Notes: a model not told the origin generated them from the letters alone. A stretch of DNA of 43,710 nt from DATELY01 sp035276085 (GCA_035276085.1 DATELY010000102.1:1-43710), one strand, 5' to 3'. Positions 33,866-42,769 are shown, counted from the stretch's first letter. Made by a program: numbers and translations.

Positions 33866-35329
33866 TCAGCCTTGTGGCTGCATCCCGGCGGCGCGGCGCA
33901 TCTTCCTCGGCATCGCTTCCTGCACTTCATCGAGCCGCGCCTGGAAGCGCGCGCGTTGCACTGCCGAGATCTGGGGGACGGCCAGCGCCAGCTGCAGTTG
34001 ACTGACCGCCAGCGGCAGGTCGCCGCTCATGATGTGGTACTCGGACATGTAGTAGTACGACTCAGCCACATCGCCCGCGGCATTCGCCGCGAGGGCAATC
34101 AAGCGTGCCTGTTCGGGTGTGGGAGGCACGGAATTGAACAGATCGAGCAGGATCTCGTGCGCGCGCTTGTTGTCGCCCTGTTGCATGAGCGCTTCCGCAT
34201 ACCGCACCGTCACGGCCACGTTGCGCGGGAACAGCCGTCGTGCCTGGGCAAAGGTTTGCAGCCCCGCTGAGGCCTCTTTGTTGGCCATCTGCGCCTGTCC
34301 CAATGCGGTGTGGTACTGCATGACCTTCGGGTTCGCATCGCGCAGGCGCTTGAAGATCGCGACGGCTCGCTTCGCATCTCCCGCTTGCAGTGCCGCCAGA
34401 CCGCTGCCGTACATTTCGGCAGACGTCGCGTCGGGCTCGTTACGGATCTGCGCCGCGTAGTACTCGCGGGGATCTTCGCCGGGCGGTGTCGACAGCACGC
34501 GCAAGCGTTCGCGCATGAGCGCGTAGCTGATGGAGTCGGGCTGCGGCTTCACATCGATCTGCGCAGCGCGCTCCTTGGTCTCCGCAATACGCGTCGAGGT
34601 GACGGGGTGAGTGCGCAACATCTCCGGAATCTGTGCTTCGCTCACTCCCGCACGGCGGCTCATCGTTTCGAAGAAGGCCGGCATGCCTTCCGGATCGAAT
34701 CCCGCTCGCGCGAGCACGTTGACCGCCACGCGGTCCGCCTCGGTTTCATTGGCGCGCGTGAACGAGATCTGGTTCTGAATCGCAACGCTCTGGGCTGCGG
34801 CGATGCCCGCCATGGCTGCATCGCCACCACCACCCGCGGCACCCAGCAGAATTGCGGCCAGCATCGCCGCCGTCGAAACGAGGCTCGAGCGATTCTGCGA
34901 CACGAGCCCGCGAGCGATATGCCGCTGAGTGACGTGTGCCACTTCGTGCGCCATCACACCTGCCAGTTCGCTTTCGTTCTTGGTCGCGAGGATCAGCCCG
35001 CTATTCACGCCGATGAATCCGCCCGGTAAGGCGAATGCGTTGATGTCGGGCTCGCGAACCGGGAAGAAATCGAACTTCTGTGTGCCCTCGTTCGCTTCGG
35101 ACGCCAGGCGATGACCGATGTCGCGGAGGTATTCAGTGACCTCCGGGTCTTCGAGAATGAGATCCGAATCGCGCAGCCCCCGCACGATCATGCGGCCGAT
35201 CTTGTACTCCTCTTCCGGGGTGAGCGCGGCCTGCGCCGGGCTGCCGATGTCCGGCAGCTCTTCGTCCGCACGCACGCCTGCTGCAAAGACCAGCAGGGCC
35301 GTGGCGAGAAGTGGCAGAAGTGCGCGCAT
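33866..35329 (-). CDS. bepA: Outer membrane-assembly protease BepA (M48 family, TPR)
   Basis: BepA is a periplasmic zinc metalloprotease/chaperone that assists LptD assembly and clears misfolded outer membrane proteins. The 487-residue product equals E. coli BepA in length. It has a signal peptide (MRALLPLLATALLVFAAGVRA), a peptidase domain with HEVAH (128-132) and the third ligand region FTRANETEADR, the LPGGFIGVNSGLI segment and a C-terminal TPR repeat region. ATG 35329 is used, since an upstream extension gives a poorer signal peptide. The zinc ligands are complete. Confidence 0.93.
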   Translation of the reverse strand: MRALLPLLATALLVFAAGVRADEELPDIGSPAQAALTPEEEYKIGRMIVRGLRDSDLILEDPEVTEYLRDIGHRLASEANEGTQKFDFFPVREPDINAFALPGGFIGVNSGLILATKNESELAGVMAHEVAHVTQRHIARGLVSQNRSSLVSTAAMLAAILLGAAGGGGDAAMAGIAAAQSVAIQNQISFTRANETEADRVAVNVLARAGFDPEGMPAFFETMSRRAGVSEAQIPEMLRTHPVTSTRIAETKERAAQIDVKPQPDSISYALMRERLRVLSTPPGEDPREYYAAQIRNEPDATSAEMYGSGLAALQAGDAKRAVAIFKRLRDANPKVMQYHTALGQAQMANKEASAGLQTFAQARRLFPRNVAVTVRYAEALMQQGDNKRAHEILLDLFNSVPPTPEQARLIALAANAAGDVAESYYYMSEYHIMSGDLPLAVSQLQLALAVPQISAVQRARFQARLDEVQEAMPRKMRRAAGMQPQG

Positions 35330-35395
35330 GAGCGAATTCTCAGGACAAGAGCGGCGCAACGTTGGACCAGGGACTGCCGGGGACGTTCGCCCCCG

Positions 35396-36859
35396 TCACA
35401 AAATCTCGGACGCGTGATCCGCGAGCCGCGAGCGCTCGCCGCGCATGAGCGTGATGTGGCCCGAGTGCTCCCAGCCGCGGAAGCGATTCACTACGTAAGT
35501 CAGCCCGGATGTCGTCTCCGTCAGATAAGGCGTGTCGATCTGCGCGACGTTGCCCAGACACACGAGCTTCGTGCCCGGACCGGCACGCGTGACCAGCGCC
35601 TTCATCTGTTTCGGGGTGAGATTCTGCGCCTCATCGATGATGATGTAACGATTCAGGAATGTGCGGCCGCGCATGAAGTTCAACGAGCGGATCTTGATGC
35701 GGTTGCGCAGCAGATCGTTGGTGGCTGCGCGACCCCAGTTGCCGCCTTCCTGACTCTGCGTAAGCACTTCCAGGTTGTCCATCAGCGCGCCCATCCAGGG
35801 CTCCATCTTTTCTTCCTCGGTGCCGGGCAGAAAGCCGATGTCCTCACCGAGCGGTATCGTCACGCGCGTCATGATGATTTCGGTGAAGCGATTCATCTCC
35901 AGTGTCTGTGCGAGGCCCGCTGCGAGTGTCAGCAGGGTCTTGCCCGTGCCCGCAGGTCCGAGGATGGTGACGAAGTCGACCTCCGGATCGAGCAGGAGAT
36001 TCAAGGCGAAGTTTTGTTCGCGATTGCGCGCCGTGATGCCCCAGATGCTGTGCCGCTCGCTGCGATAGTCGCGCACGAGCTCGATGACGGCGCCTTCGCC
36101 CTCGATCTTGCGCACGATGGCTTCGAGTCCTTCCGCCTCGGGCTGGTACAGCAATTGATTGACGTGCCAGTCGCGCAGCATCGCGCCCTGCATGCGATAG
36201 AACGTGCGCGTCTGCTCCTGCCAGGACTTGATGTCCTGGGCCTGTCGCTGCCAGAAATCCGATGGCAGCTCCTGCATGCCCGTGTAGAGCAGATCGACGT
36301 CTTCGATCGTCTTGTCGCTGGAGTAGTCCTCCGCATGCACGCCGACGATCGCTGCCTTGATGCGCAGGTTGATGTCCTTGGACACCAGTGTGACCAGCGC
36401 GTCGGGGAACTCCGATTGCAACGCGAGCGTGTGCGCGAGGATGGTGTTGTCGGCGCCGGTGCCGGGCAGGTTGGGCGGTAACACCGAGCTCAGATCGCGG
36501 GTCTGAAAGAACAACCGGCCTGTCGGTGTCTTCTTGCCTTGGCTGTACGGGGACGAGGACGGCAGCGCGAGACCCGCGTCGATTTCCGCCTTGGTGGCAT
36601 TGGCCATCAGCTCATCGAGGAAGCGGCTGATCTGACGCACGTTGCGCGCGGGCTCGGACAAGCCTTTCTTGCCGGCATCCAGCTCTTCCAGCACCACCAT
36701 CGGGATGTAGACGTCGTGCTCTTCGAAACGAAAGATCGCGGTCGGATCGTGCATCAGCACGTTCGTGTCGAGAACGAAGATTCGGCGTTGAGCGATTCGT
36801 CGGGCGAGGCGGGAGACGGTGCGGACGGTCTTGGGTACGGGACTTTCGCCTTTAGGCAT
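35396..36859 (-). CDS. PhoH-family ATPase with N-terminal PIN domain (PhoH2/YlaK type)
   Basis: The 487-residue protein joins a PIN domain, with the catalytic-type Asp in FVLDTNVLMHDP (Asp31), to a PhoH ATPase domain with Walker A GPAGTGKT (301-308) and the DEAQNLT Walker B. Family members are RNA helicase/ribonuclease-like proteins whose exact substrates are debated. It lies 66 nt upstream of bepA on the same strand, and 36 nt downstream of bcp, in a run of minus-strand genes that may share transcripts. Confidence 0.92.
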   Translation of the reverse strand: MPKGESPVPKTVRTVSRLARRIAQRRIFVLDTNVLMHDPTAIFRFEEHDVYIPMVVLEELDAGKKGLSEPARNVRQISRFLDELMANATKAEIDAGLALPSSSPYSQGKKTPTGRLFFQTRDLSSVLPPNLPGTGADNTILAHTLALQSEFPDALVTLVSKDINLRIKAAIVGVHAEDYSSDKTIEDVDLLYTGMQELPSDFWQRQAQDIKSWQEQTRTFYRMQGAMLRDWHVNQLLYQPEAEGLEAIVRKIEGEGAVIELVRDYRSERHSIWGITARNREQNFALNLLLDPEVDFVTILGPAGTGKTLLTLAAGLAQTLEMNRFTEIIMTRVTIPLGEDIGFLPGTEEEKMEPWMGALMDNLEVLTQSQEGGNWGRAATNDLLRNRIKIRSLNFMRGRTFLNRYIIIDEAQNLTPKQMKALVTRAGPGTKLVCLGNVAQIDTPYLTETTSGLTYVVNRFRGWEHSGHITLMRGERSRLADHASEIL

Positions 36860-36895
36860 GGACTTCAGTACACCCTCGGTTGTGAATGAGAAGAA

Positions 36896-37381
36896 TCACA
36901 GCGCTTTGACGGTTTCCAGTACCTCCTGCGCATGCCCGGGCACTTTGACTTTGCGCCACTCGTGGCGCAGCACGCCGTCGCCATCGATGATGAACGTGCT
37001 GCGCTCGATGCCCATGTACTTGCGGCCATACAGGTTCTTTTCCCGTATGACGTCGAAGCGTTCGCACACAGTACCGTCTTCATCGGATAGTAATGTGAAA
37101 GGGAACTTCATCTTGTCGCAGAATTTCTGGTGTGAGCTCAGCGAATCGCGCGAGACGCCGACGATGATGGCGCCGGCCTTGCGGAACTGCGGCTCGAGAT
37201 CGCGAAAATCCGTGCCCTCGAGGGTGCAGCCGGGCGTGTTGTCCTTCGGATAAAAGTACAGCACGCGGACTTTTCCCTTGGATCCGGACAAGCGCCAGTT
37301 GCCGCTCGTCGAAGGACAGCTGAAGTCGGCGACTTTCTTGCCGATCTTGACCGTGGGCGCAGCGGCAGAGGCAATGGCCAA
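36896..37381 (-). CDS. bcp: Peroxiredoxin Bcp (thiol peroxidase)
   Basis: Bcp reduces hydroperoxides with thioredoxin as donor. Using a TTG at 37379-37381 with AAGGA 8 nt upstream gives 161 residues (E. coli 156); an ATG at 37441 would add 20 atypical residues and overlap gcvR. The peroxidatic cysteine is in DNTPGCTLEGTDFRD (Cys52). The usual resolving cysteine five residues later is replaced by Thr57, so it works either as a one-Cys enzyme or with another Cys (KFCDK, TVCERFD). The gcvR-bcp order matches E. coli. Confidence 0.9.
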   Translation of the reverse strand: MAIASAAAPTVKIGKKVADFSCPSTSGNWRLSGSKGKVRVLYFYPKDNTPGCTLEGTDFRDLEPQFRKAGAIIVGVSRDSLSSHQKFCDKMKFPFTLLSDEDGTVCERFDVIREKNLYGRKYMGIERSTFIIDGDGVLRHEWRKVKVPGHAQEVLETVKAL

Positions 37382-37392
37382 AGCGTCAATCC

Positions 37393-37920
37393 TTACGGTT
37401 TCGCGGGTTCCAGAATCGCGTCCAGGTTCATGTGATCGCACAGATCCATGAACTCTTCGCGCAGTGCCGATACGTGGATGCGAGCCGGAATGTACAGGGT
37501 CATCTGCACGGCAAACATCGGCGCACCCGTATGTGCGGCAGCATAGCTGCGCGTGGTCAGCTCGGCGATATCGATGCCGCGGGAGCTGAAGAAGCCGGCC
37601 AGGTTATGAACGATTCCAGCCTGGTCGAGGCACACCGCGTCCACCGTATAGGTGACGACGTCCGTACGCGGCGCACGTTGCTCCGTGCGGCGCAGCGAGA
37701 CGCTCACGTTGCCCGTGTCGTTGAGGCGCTTGAGCTCGGTTTCCAGCCGCGCAACGGCGTGCCAGTTACCGGTGACCAGCAGCAGCATGGCGAACTCGCT
37801 CCCGAGCGCGCTCATGCGGCTCTCGACGATGTTGCCGCCGCAATCGAGAACCACCCGGGTGAGGTCGTACACCAGACCGGTGCGATCGCCGCCGATGGCG
37901 TTGATGATCAGATATTGCAT
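37393..37920 (-). CDS. gcvR: Glycine cleavage system repressor GcvR (two ACT domains)
   Basis: GcvR opposes GcvA in controlling the glycine cleavage genes. From ATG 37918-37920 the 175-residue product begins MQYLIINAIGGDRTGLVYDL, the first ACT domain; a second begins near DAVCLDQAGIVHNLAGFFSS. A longer open frame continues into dapA's upstream region and is rejected. It is divergent from dapA and 11 nt before the chosen bcp start, as in E. coli (dapA, gcvR, bcp). Confidence 0.9.
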   Translation of the reverse strand: MQYLIINAIGGDRTGLVYDLTRVVLDCGGNIVESRMSALGSEFAMLLLVTGNWHAVARLETELKRLNDTGNVSVSLRRTEQRAPRTDVVTYTVDAVCLDQAGIVHNLAGFFSSRGIDIAELTTRSYAAAHTGAPMFAVQMTLYIPARIHVSALREEFMDLCDHMNLDAILEPAKP

Positions 37921-38059
37921 CGTCCAGATACGCAGTGCGGCCGTCGTGAAAGGCCACGGCCAGTGTACCGCAACCGTTCTTGGAACCGAGCCCGGGCGTT
38001 CGCTTGCACCCGCGCCAGCCCGGCCAGTAGCATCCGGCCTCTTTGCAGCGGGGAGCCTC

Positions 38060-38938
38060 ATGTTCAGCGGCAGTATCGTGGCCCTGGTCACGCCCATGCA
38101 GCCCGACGGTGCCGTGGATCATGCGGCGCTGGATCGGCTGGTCGAATTCCACATCGAAAACGGCACCAATGCCATTGTCGCCGTAGGCACCACCGGAGAA
38201 TCCCCGACGCTCGATGTGGAAGAACACATCGGTGTGATCCGACGCGTCATTCAGGCGGCCAAGGGGCGCATTCCGGTCATTGCGGGAACCGGTGCCAACG
38301 CCACCCGCGAGGCGATCGAGCTCACGCAACTGGCGCATGAGGCGGGGGCGAATGCCTGCTTGCTCGTGACGCCCTACTACAACAAACCGACTCAGGAAGG
38401 GCTGTATCAGCATTACCGCGCGATCGCCGAAGCGGTGCCCGTGCCGCAGATTCTGTACAACGTCCCCGGCCGCACGGGATGCGACCTGAAGCCGGAGACG
38501 GTCGAACGCCTGGCCGCCTTCAAGAACATCGTCGGCGTGAAGGAAGCGGCCTCGATCGAGCGCAATCGCGAGCTGTTCGCGCGCGTCGGCGGGCGCATGG
38601 TGCTGTTCAGCGGCGATGATGATCTTGCGTGCGAATGCGTATTGGCCGGCTACAACGGCGTGATCTCCGTGAGCGCGAACGTGGCACCTCGGCAGGTGCG
38701 GGCCGTCATCGATGCAGCGCTGGCCAGAAACGTCGCCGAAGCTCGACGGTTGGATGCGCGCCTGCAGACCCTCCACAAGGCGATGTTCCTCGAGTCCAAT
38801 CCCATCCCGGTCAAGTGGGCCTTGGCGCGCATGGGCAAGATTCCGGCCGGCCTGCGCCTGCCGCTCACGCCCCTGAGCTCACAGCATCACGAGACCGTGG
38901 TGAAGGCACTGCGCAGCGCAGACATCAACGTGCCCTGA
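38060..38938 (+). CDS. dapA: 4-hydroxy-tetrahydrodipicolinate synthase DapA
   Basis: DapA condenses pyruvate with aspartate semialdehyde, the first committed step of lysine and diaminopimelate synthesis. The 292-residue product has GTTGESPTL (Thr44, Thr45), TPYYNKPTQEGLY, the catalytic Tyr in LYNVPGRTG (Tyr133, Arg138) and the Schiff-base lysine in VGVKEAAS (Lys161). Start ATG 38060 is preceded by GGGGAG; the frame extends upstream through the gcvR start and that part is not coding. Confidence 0.97.
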   Translation: MFSGSIVALVTPMQPDGAVDHAALDRLVEFHIENGTNAIVAVGTTGESPTLDVEEHIGVIRRVIQAAKGRIPVIAGTGANATREAIELTQLAHEAGANACLLVTPYYNKPTQEGLYQHYRAIAEAVPVPQILYNVPGRTGCDLKPETVERLAAFKNIVGVKEAASIERNRELFARVGGRMVLFSGDDDLACECVLAGYNGVISVSANVAPRQVRAVIDAALARNVAEARRLDARLQTLHKAMFLESNPIPVKWALARMGKIPAGLRLPLTPLSSQHHETVVKALRSADINVP

Positions 38939-38940
38939 GC

Positions 38941-38969
38941 TTGGCGGGTGGGGCACGGCCGTGTACCCT
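38941..38969 (+). promoter_or_regulatory. Predicted promoter of tRNA-Ser
   Basis: TTGGCG (38941-38946), 17 nt, TACCCT (38964-38969) are followed by a GC-rich discriminator before the tRNA at 38983, typical of stable RNA promoters. Confidence 0.5.
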
Positions 38970-38982
38970 GCGCCGCGGATTC

Positions 38983-39074
38983 GGAGAGGTGGCCGAGCGG
39001 TCGAAGGCGCTGGACTGGAATTCCAGTAACATCTTCACGGGTGTTCCAGGGTTCGAATCCCTGCCTCTCCGCCA
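38983..39074 (+). tRNA. tRNA-Ser (anticodon GGA)
   Basis: The acceptor arms GGAGAGG and CCTCTCC pair, the D arm starts at GCCGAGCGGTCGAAGGC, and the anticodon stem CTGGA/TCCAG holds loop CTGGAAT with anticodon GGA (39017-39019). The variable arm is long, as expected for class II tRNA-Ser, and the T arm CAGGG-TTCGAAT-CCCTG is perfect. CCA is encoded. It reads UCC and UCU. Confidence 0.97.
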
Positions 39075-39081
39075 TAAACAA

Positions 39082-39107
39082 GAAGGCCCAGCAGTCGCTG
39101 GGCCTTC
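39082..39107 (+). terminator. Hairpin terminator after tRNA-Ser
   Basis: GAAGGCCCAGC (39082-39092) and GCTGGGCCTTC (39097-39107) form a perfect 11-bp stem with a 4-nt loop, 7 nt after the tRNA. Only a weak T-run follows (ATCGTTTAT). Confidence 0.7.
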
Positions 39108-39273
39108 ATCGTTTATGGCCGGGGTGGGATCAGCACCCGAGAGGCGGGTTCGACAAAATCGCATGGAGCGATTCGGCAGCTGGCGCAATCGCGCGCCGTC
39201 CAGGGATGGAACCAGGCGCACTCCCATCCTCTTCGCGGAGCGCTCCTGAACCTCCGAAAGGTAAACTCCGCCC

Positions 39274-39735
39274 ATGCCCCGCAACTACAAGAACCTCACC
39301 CAACTTGGCCGCACGACCGCGCTGCCTGCCTCTCCGAAAGAAGCCACGCTCGAGCGCGTGCCCAACCCGCACCCAAAGCAGCTCTACGTCACCCGCTTCA
39401 CCGCACCCGAATTCACCTCGCTGTGCCCCATCACCGGCCAGCCGGATTTCGCGCATCTGGTGATCGATTACATCCCCAAAGCCTGGCTCATCGAGAGCAA
39501 ATCTCTCAAGCTCTACCTGAACTCGTTCCGCAATCACGGCGCCTTCCACGAGGATTGCACGGTCGGCATCGCCAGCCGCCTGGTGGAGTTCCTGAAGCCG
39601 CGTTGGTTGCGCATCGGCGGGTATTGGTACCCGCGCGGCGGCATTCCCATAGACGTCTTCTGGCAGACAGGCAAACCTCCGGTGAACGTGTGGATTCCGG
39701 AGCAGGGCGTGTCAGGCTACCGCGGCCGCGGCTGA
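39274..39735 (+). CDS. queF: NADPH-dependent 7-cyano-7-deazaguanine reductase QueF (short type)
   Basis: QueF reduces preQ0 to preQ1 in queuosine synthesis. The 153-residue protein is the short, unimodular type, unlike the 280-residue E. coli form. It has the covalent-intermediate cysteine in TSLCPITGQPDF (Cys51), the substrate acid Asp58, and the NADPH-binding motif ESKSLKLY (74-81). Length and motifs are normal for the short type. It is a single gene, followed by the promoter for the SRP RNA region. Confidence 0.95.
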   Translation: MPRNYKNLTQLGRTTALPASPKEATLERVPNPHPKQLYVTRFTAPEFTSLCPITGQPDFAHLVIDYIPKAWLIESKSLKLYLNSFRNHGAFHEDCTVGIASRLVEFLKPRWLRIGGYWYPRGGIPIDVFWQTGKPPVNVWIPEQGVSGYRGRG

Positions 39736-39751
39736 TTGGACGATGCGAGCC

Positions 39752-39760
39752 TGCTATAGT
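39752..39760 (+). promoter_or_regulatory. Extended -10 promoter of the SRP RNA transcript
   Basis: TGCTATAGT gives an extended -10 (TGn plus TATAGT, 39755-39760) 17 nt after the queF stop. No good -35 lies at the right distance, which extended -10 promoters can tolerate. Transcription should start near 39767. I see no other promoter close to the SRP RNA. Confidence 0.55.
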
Positions 39761-39763
39761 CCG

Positions 39764-39906
39764 CGCCGCTGTTTATGCGAGGATCGGACTCCATGTCGCG
39801 ATCCTCCCAGCGGCGAGCAAAAAGCGTGGTTTTTCTCGCCGCTCGCCACCTGCGGCGGCGGGCACATCCTTGTGTCTGTCAAACCGGGTGTCGCCTGCTC
39901 ACAAGG
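39764..39906 (+). ncRNA. Structured leader with competing hairpins upstream of the SRP RNA
   Basis: Hairpin A is GAGGATCG/CGATCCTC (39779-39786, 39799-39806), with an outer stem CGCCGCTG/CAGCGGCG (39764-39771, 39808-39815). Hairpin B is GCGGCGAG/CTCGCCGC (39810-39817, 39835-39842) continued by AAAAA/TTTTT; it overlaps the right side of A's outer stem at 39810-39815, so the two exclude each other. Hairpin C is CCTTGTG/CACAAGG (39868-39874, 39900-39906). Nothing suggests a protein. It may be a processed leader, an attenuator or a separate small RNA. Confidence 0.5.
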
Positions 39907-39925
39907 GTTCAACGCTCCGCTTCTA

Positions 39926-40042
<117 letters not shown>

Positions 40043-40052
40043 ATCTTGAAGA

Positions 40053-40185
40053 GGCGGTTAGCGGTTGGTCCCGCGGGATTCCCTCCGGTCACGGTTAGCG
40101 GTTGGTGAAGAACGGCCGCACGCGTAGCATCGCGCGCCGATCACCGTCACAATCGCATGACTTCTTAAGTCCAACCGCCAACCGC
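40053..40185. repeat. Direct and inverted GGTTAGCGGTTGG repeats before dnaX
   Basis: GCGGTTAGCGGTTGGT (40053-40068) and GGTTAGCGGTTGGT (40093-40106) are direct copies; CCAACCGCCAACCGC (40171-40185) is an inverted copy with one mismatch. The inverted pair could fold as a large hairpin just before the dnaX start. Confidence 0.55.
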
Positions 40186-40193
40186 ATTCTTCT

Positions 40194-41807
40194 ATGTCCT
40201 ATCTCGTCCTCGCACGCAAGTGGCGGCCGCGCAGCTTCGCCGAGCTGAAGGGCCAGGAACATGTCATGCGGGCGCTCGTGAATGCGCTCGAGTCCGGCCG
40301 CGTCCATCACGCCTTTCTGTTCACGGGCACGCGCGGTGTCGGCAAAACCACCATCGCGCGCATTCTTGCCAAGTCATTGAATTGCGAAACCGGTGTCACG
40401 GCCCAGCCCTGCGGCAAGTGCAGTGCCTGCCAGGAAATCGATGCCGGCCGCTTCGTCGATCTCATCGAAGTGGATGCCGCCTCGCGCACGAAAGTGGACG
40501 ACACGCGTGAGCTGCTGGACAACGTGCAATACGCTCCGGCGCGTGGGCGCTACAAGGTGTATCTGATCGACGAAGTGCACATGCTCTCGACGCATTCCTT
40601 CAACGCGCTGTTGAAGACGCTCGAGGAGCCGCCGCCGCACGTGAAGTTCCTGCTCGCGACGACGGATCCGCAGAAGTTGCCGGTGACGGTGCTGTCGCGT
40701 TGTTTGCAGTTCAATTTGAAGCGTCTGTCGCCGGCGCTGATCACGCGGCGTCTCACCGAGATTCTGGAAGCCGAGCAGATCGCCTTCGAGCCCGATGCGT
40801 TGCGACTGCTCGCGCGTGCCGCGGATGGCAGCATGCGCGATGCGTTGAGCCTGCTCGATCAGCTCATCGCGTTCGCGGGAGCGCAAGTCACGCTGGCCGA
40901 CGCGCGCAGCATGCTCGGGACGATAGACCGCTCACATGTGTTCGCGGTGCTGCGGGCGATTGGCGCGCGAGATGCTCGTGCGGTGATCGACATCGTCGCG
41001 GCACTCGATGAACGTGCGCCCGACTACAAAGATGTTCTGGGTGAGCTGGCCGCGATCCTGCAGCGCGTCGCGCTGTTGCAGGCGGTACCTGATTACGCAC
41101 TGGAGGAAAGCGAAGACGAGCAATCGGTGCGCGAGTTGGCCACGCAGCTGAGCGTCGAAGATACGCAGTTGTTCTATCAGATCGCGCTCGTCGGGCGGCG
41201 CGATCTCGAACTGGCGCCCGATGCGCGCGGCGGGTTCGAGATGGTGCTGTTGCGCATGCTGGCATTCAATCCGGCGGGTGCCGTGCAGATCGCTGCATCG
41301 ACGCCGTTGAAGCAGTCGCGACCCGCCGCGGCGGCGCGGCCTGTGCCTGCGGCGGCGCCTCGTGTTGCACCGGCCCTTGGCGTCGCGGAAGCGCCACCGG
41401 CTGCCGAACTGTCCACCGCCGCTGCCGACGATTGGCTCACGATCGTGCGCGAGCTGAATTTGCAGGGTCCCGCGAGTCAGCTGGCAACCCACTGCGCGCT
41501 GATCCGCAAGCAAGGAAACCATGTCGCACTGGCACTCGACAGCGACGGCGATCAGTTCCGGCGGCCCGCATTGGAAGAGCGCCTCACGCAAGCGCTCGCG
41601 GCGTACTTCAAGGAACCCATCAAGCTCGAGATAACGCTGACGTCCGATGCCATCGCGACGCCCGCGCGCAAGCACCGTGCCGATGCGGATGATCGTCTCA
41701 AGGCCGCGCAGGCATCGATCGAGCAGGATCCGGACGTGCGCGCGATGCGGGACATCTTTGGTGCCACGGTACAAGCGGACTCGATCCGGCCGGCCGACTC
41801 ACATTGA
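40194..41807 (+). CDS. dnaX: DNA polymerase III subunit tau/gamma DnaX
   Basis: DnaX is the clamp-loader ATPase of replicative polymerase III. The 537-residue product has Walker A GTRGVGKT (45-52), the zinc cysteines Cys64, 73, 76 and 79 (CGKCSACQ), DEVHMLS and the sensor region LLATTDPQKLPVTVLSRCLQF. An Ala/Pro-rich linker (about 360-410) precedes the tau C-domain. I see no A-AAA-AAG-type slippery heptamer, so a gamma form by the E. coli frameshift is not supported. It is followed by ybaB after 25 nt. Confidence 0.97.
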   Translation: MSYLVLARKWRPRSFAELKGQEHVMRALVNALESGRVHHAFLFTGTRGVGKTTIARILAKSLNCETGVTAQPCGKCSACQEIDAGRFVDLIEVDAASRTKVDDTRELLDNVQYAPARGRYKVYLIDEVHMLSTHSFNALLKTLEEPPPHVKFLLATTDPQKLPVTVLSRCLQFNLKRLSPALITRRLTEILEAEQIAFEPDALRLLARAADGSMRDALSLLDQLIAFAGAQVTLADARSMLGTIDRSHVFAVLRAIGARDARAVIDIVAALDERAPDYKDVLGELAAILQRVALLQAVPDYALEESEDEQSVRELATQLSVEDTQLFYQIALVGRRDLELAPDARGGFEMVLLRMLAFNPAGAVQIAASTPLKQSRPAAAARPVPAAAPRVAPALGVAEAPPAAELSTAAADDWLTIVRELNLQGPASQLATHCALIRKQGNHVALALDSDGDQFRRPALEERLTQALAAYFKEPIKLEITLTSDAIATPARKHRADADDRLKAAQASIEQDPDVRAMRDIFGATVQADSIRPADSH

Positions 41808-41832
41808 TCACGAGGTTCAAGCGGAGCGACTC

Positions 41833-42159
41833 ATGAAAGGCAATATCGGCAATCTGATGAAACAGGCGCAGCAGCTGCAGGAAAAGATGCAGCGCGCCCA
41901 AGCGGAGATCGCCGCGCTCGAAGTCACGGGCGAGGCGGGCGGCGGCATGGCGAAGGTCGTGATGAATGGCCGGCACGAAGTGAAGCGCGTGAGTCTCGAT
42001 GCCAGCATCGTCTCCGCCGAGGACAAAGACATGCTGGAAGATCTCATCGCAGCCGCGGCGAACGATGCCGTACAGAAGCTCGAACGCGTGTCGCAGGAGC
42101 GCATGTCGGGTCTGATGGGCGGCATGAACCTGCCGCCGGGAATGAAGCTGCCTTTCTGA
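41833..42159 (+). CDS. ybaB: Nucleoid-associated protein YbaB/EbfC
   Basis: YbaB/EbfC is a small DNA-binding protein that associates with the nucleoid. The 108-residue product begins MKGNIGNLMKQAQQLQEKMQ, the family's coiled-coil helix, followed by VTGEAGGGMAKVVMNGRHEV. ATG 41833 is used; a longer frame starts inside dnaX and is rejected. It is the middle gene of the conserved dnaX-ybaB-recR operon, 4 nt before recR. Confidence 0.95.
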   Translation: MKGNIGNLMKQAQQLQEKMQRAQAEIAALEVTGEAGGGMAKVVMNGRHEVKRVSLDASIVSAEDKDMLEDLIAAAANDAVQKLERVSQERMSGLMGGMNLPPGMKLPF

Positions 42160-42163
42160 AGCG

Positions 42164-42760
42164 ATGCTGTATCCGCAATCGTTATTGCGTTTGATCGAAG
42201 CACTGCGGTGTCTGCCGGGAGTCGGACCGAAGTCTGCGCAGCGCATGGCGTTTCAATTACTGCAGAAGGATCGCCGCGCGGCGGCGGCGCTGGCTGAGGC
42301 ACTGAATCTCGCCGTTACGAATGTGGGTCGATGCCACCGCTGCCGCATGTTCGCGGAAGCGGAGCTATGTCCGATCTGCGCGGCGGCGGCACGCGATGCC
42401 GGGTTGCTGTGCGTCGTCGAATCGCCGTCGGATGTCGTTGCCGTCGAGCAATCGGGCAGCTATCGCGGCATGTACTTCGTGCTGATGGGACACTTGTCGC
42501 CGCTGGATGGAGTCGGTCCAGACGAGCTGGGATTTTCAGAGTTGGATCGCCTGCTCGCCGGCGGCACCGTGCGCGAGGTCATTCTCGCAACCAATCCGAC
42601 GGTCGAGGGCAATGCGACCGCACACGTGATTGCCGAGCTTGCCGTTCGACACCGAGTGAAAGCCACGCGCATCGCGCACGGCGTACCGGTCGGTGGCGAG
42701 TTGGAGTATGTCGATGGCGGCACGCTCGCGCACGCGCTCGCGGGTCGTCATACGCTGTAG
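42164..42760 (+). CDS. recR: Recombination mediator RecR
   Basis: RecR loads RecA in the RecFOR repair pathway. The 198-residue product has the N-terminal helix-hairpin-helix (LPGVGPKSAQRMAFQLL), the four-Cys zinc finger CHRCRMFAEAELCPIC and a Toprim domain (LCVVESPSDVVAVEQSG). Length is normal. It ends 9 nt from the convergent rsgA stop. Confidence 0.97.
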   Translation: MLYPQSLLRLIEALRCLPGVGPKSAQRMAFQLLQKDRRAAAALAEALNLAVTNVGRCHRCRMFAEAELCPICAAAARDAGLLCVVESPSDVVAVEQSGSYRGMYFVLMGHLSPLDGVGPDELGFSELDRLLAGGTVREVILATNPTVEGNATAHVIAELAVRHRVKATRIAHGVPVGGELEYVDGGTLAHALAGRHTL

Positions 42761-42769
42761 CAACGACAA

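Noticed and set aside
40194..41807. Programmed frameshift for a gamma subunit in dnaX
   Set aside because: No A-AAA-AAG-type slippery heptamer was found in the expected region.
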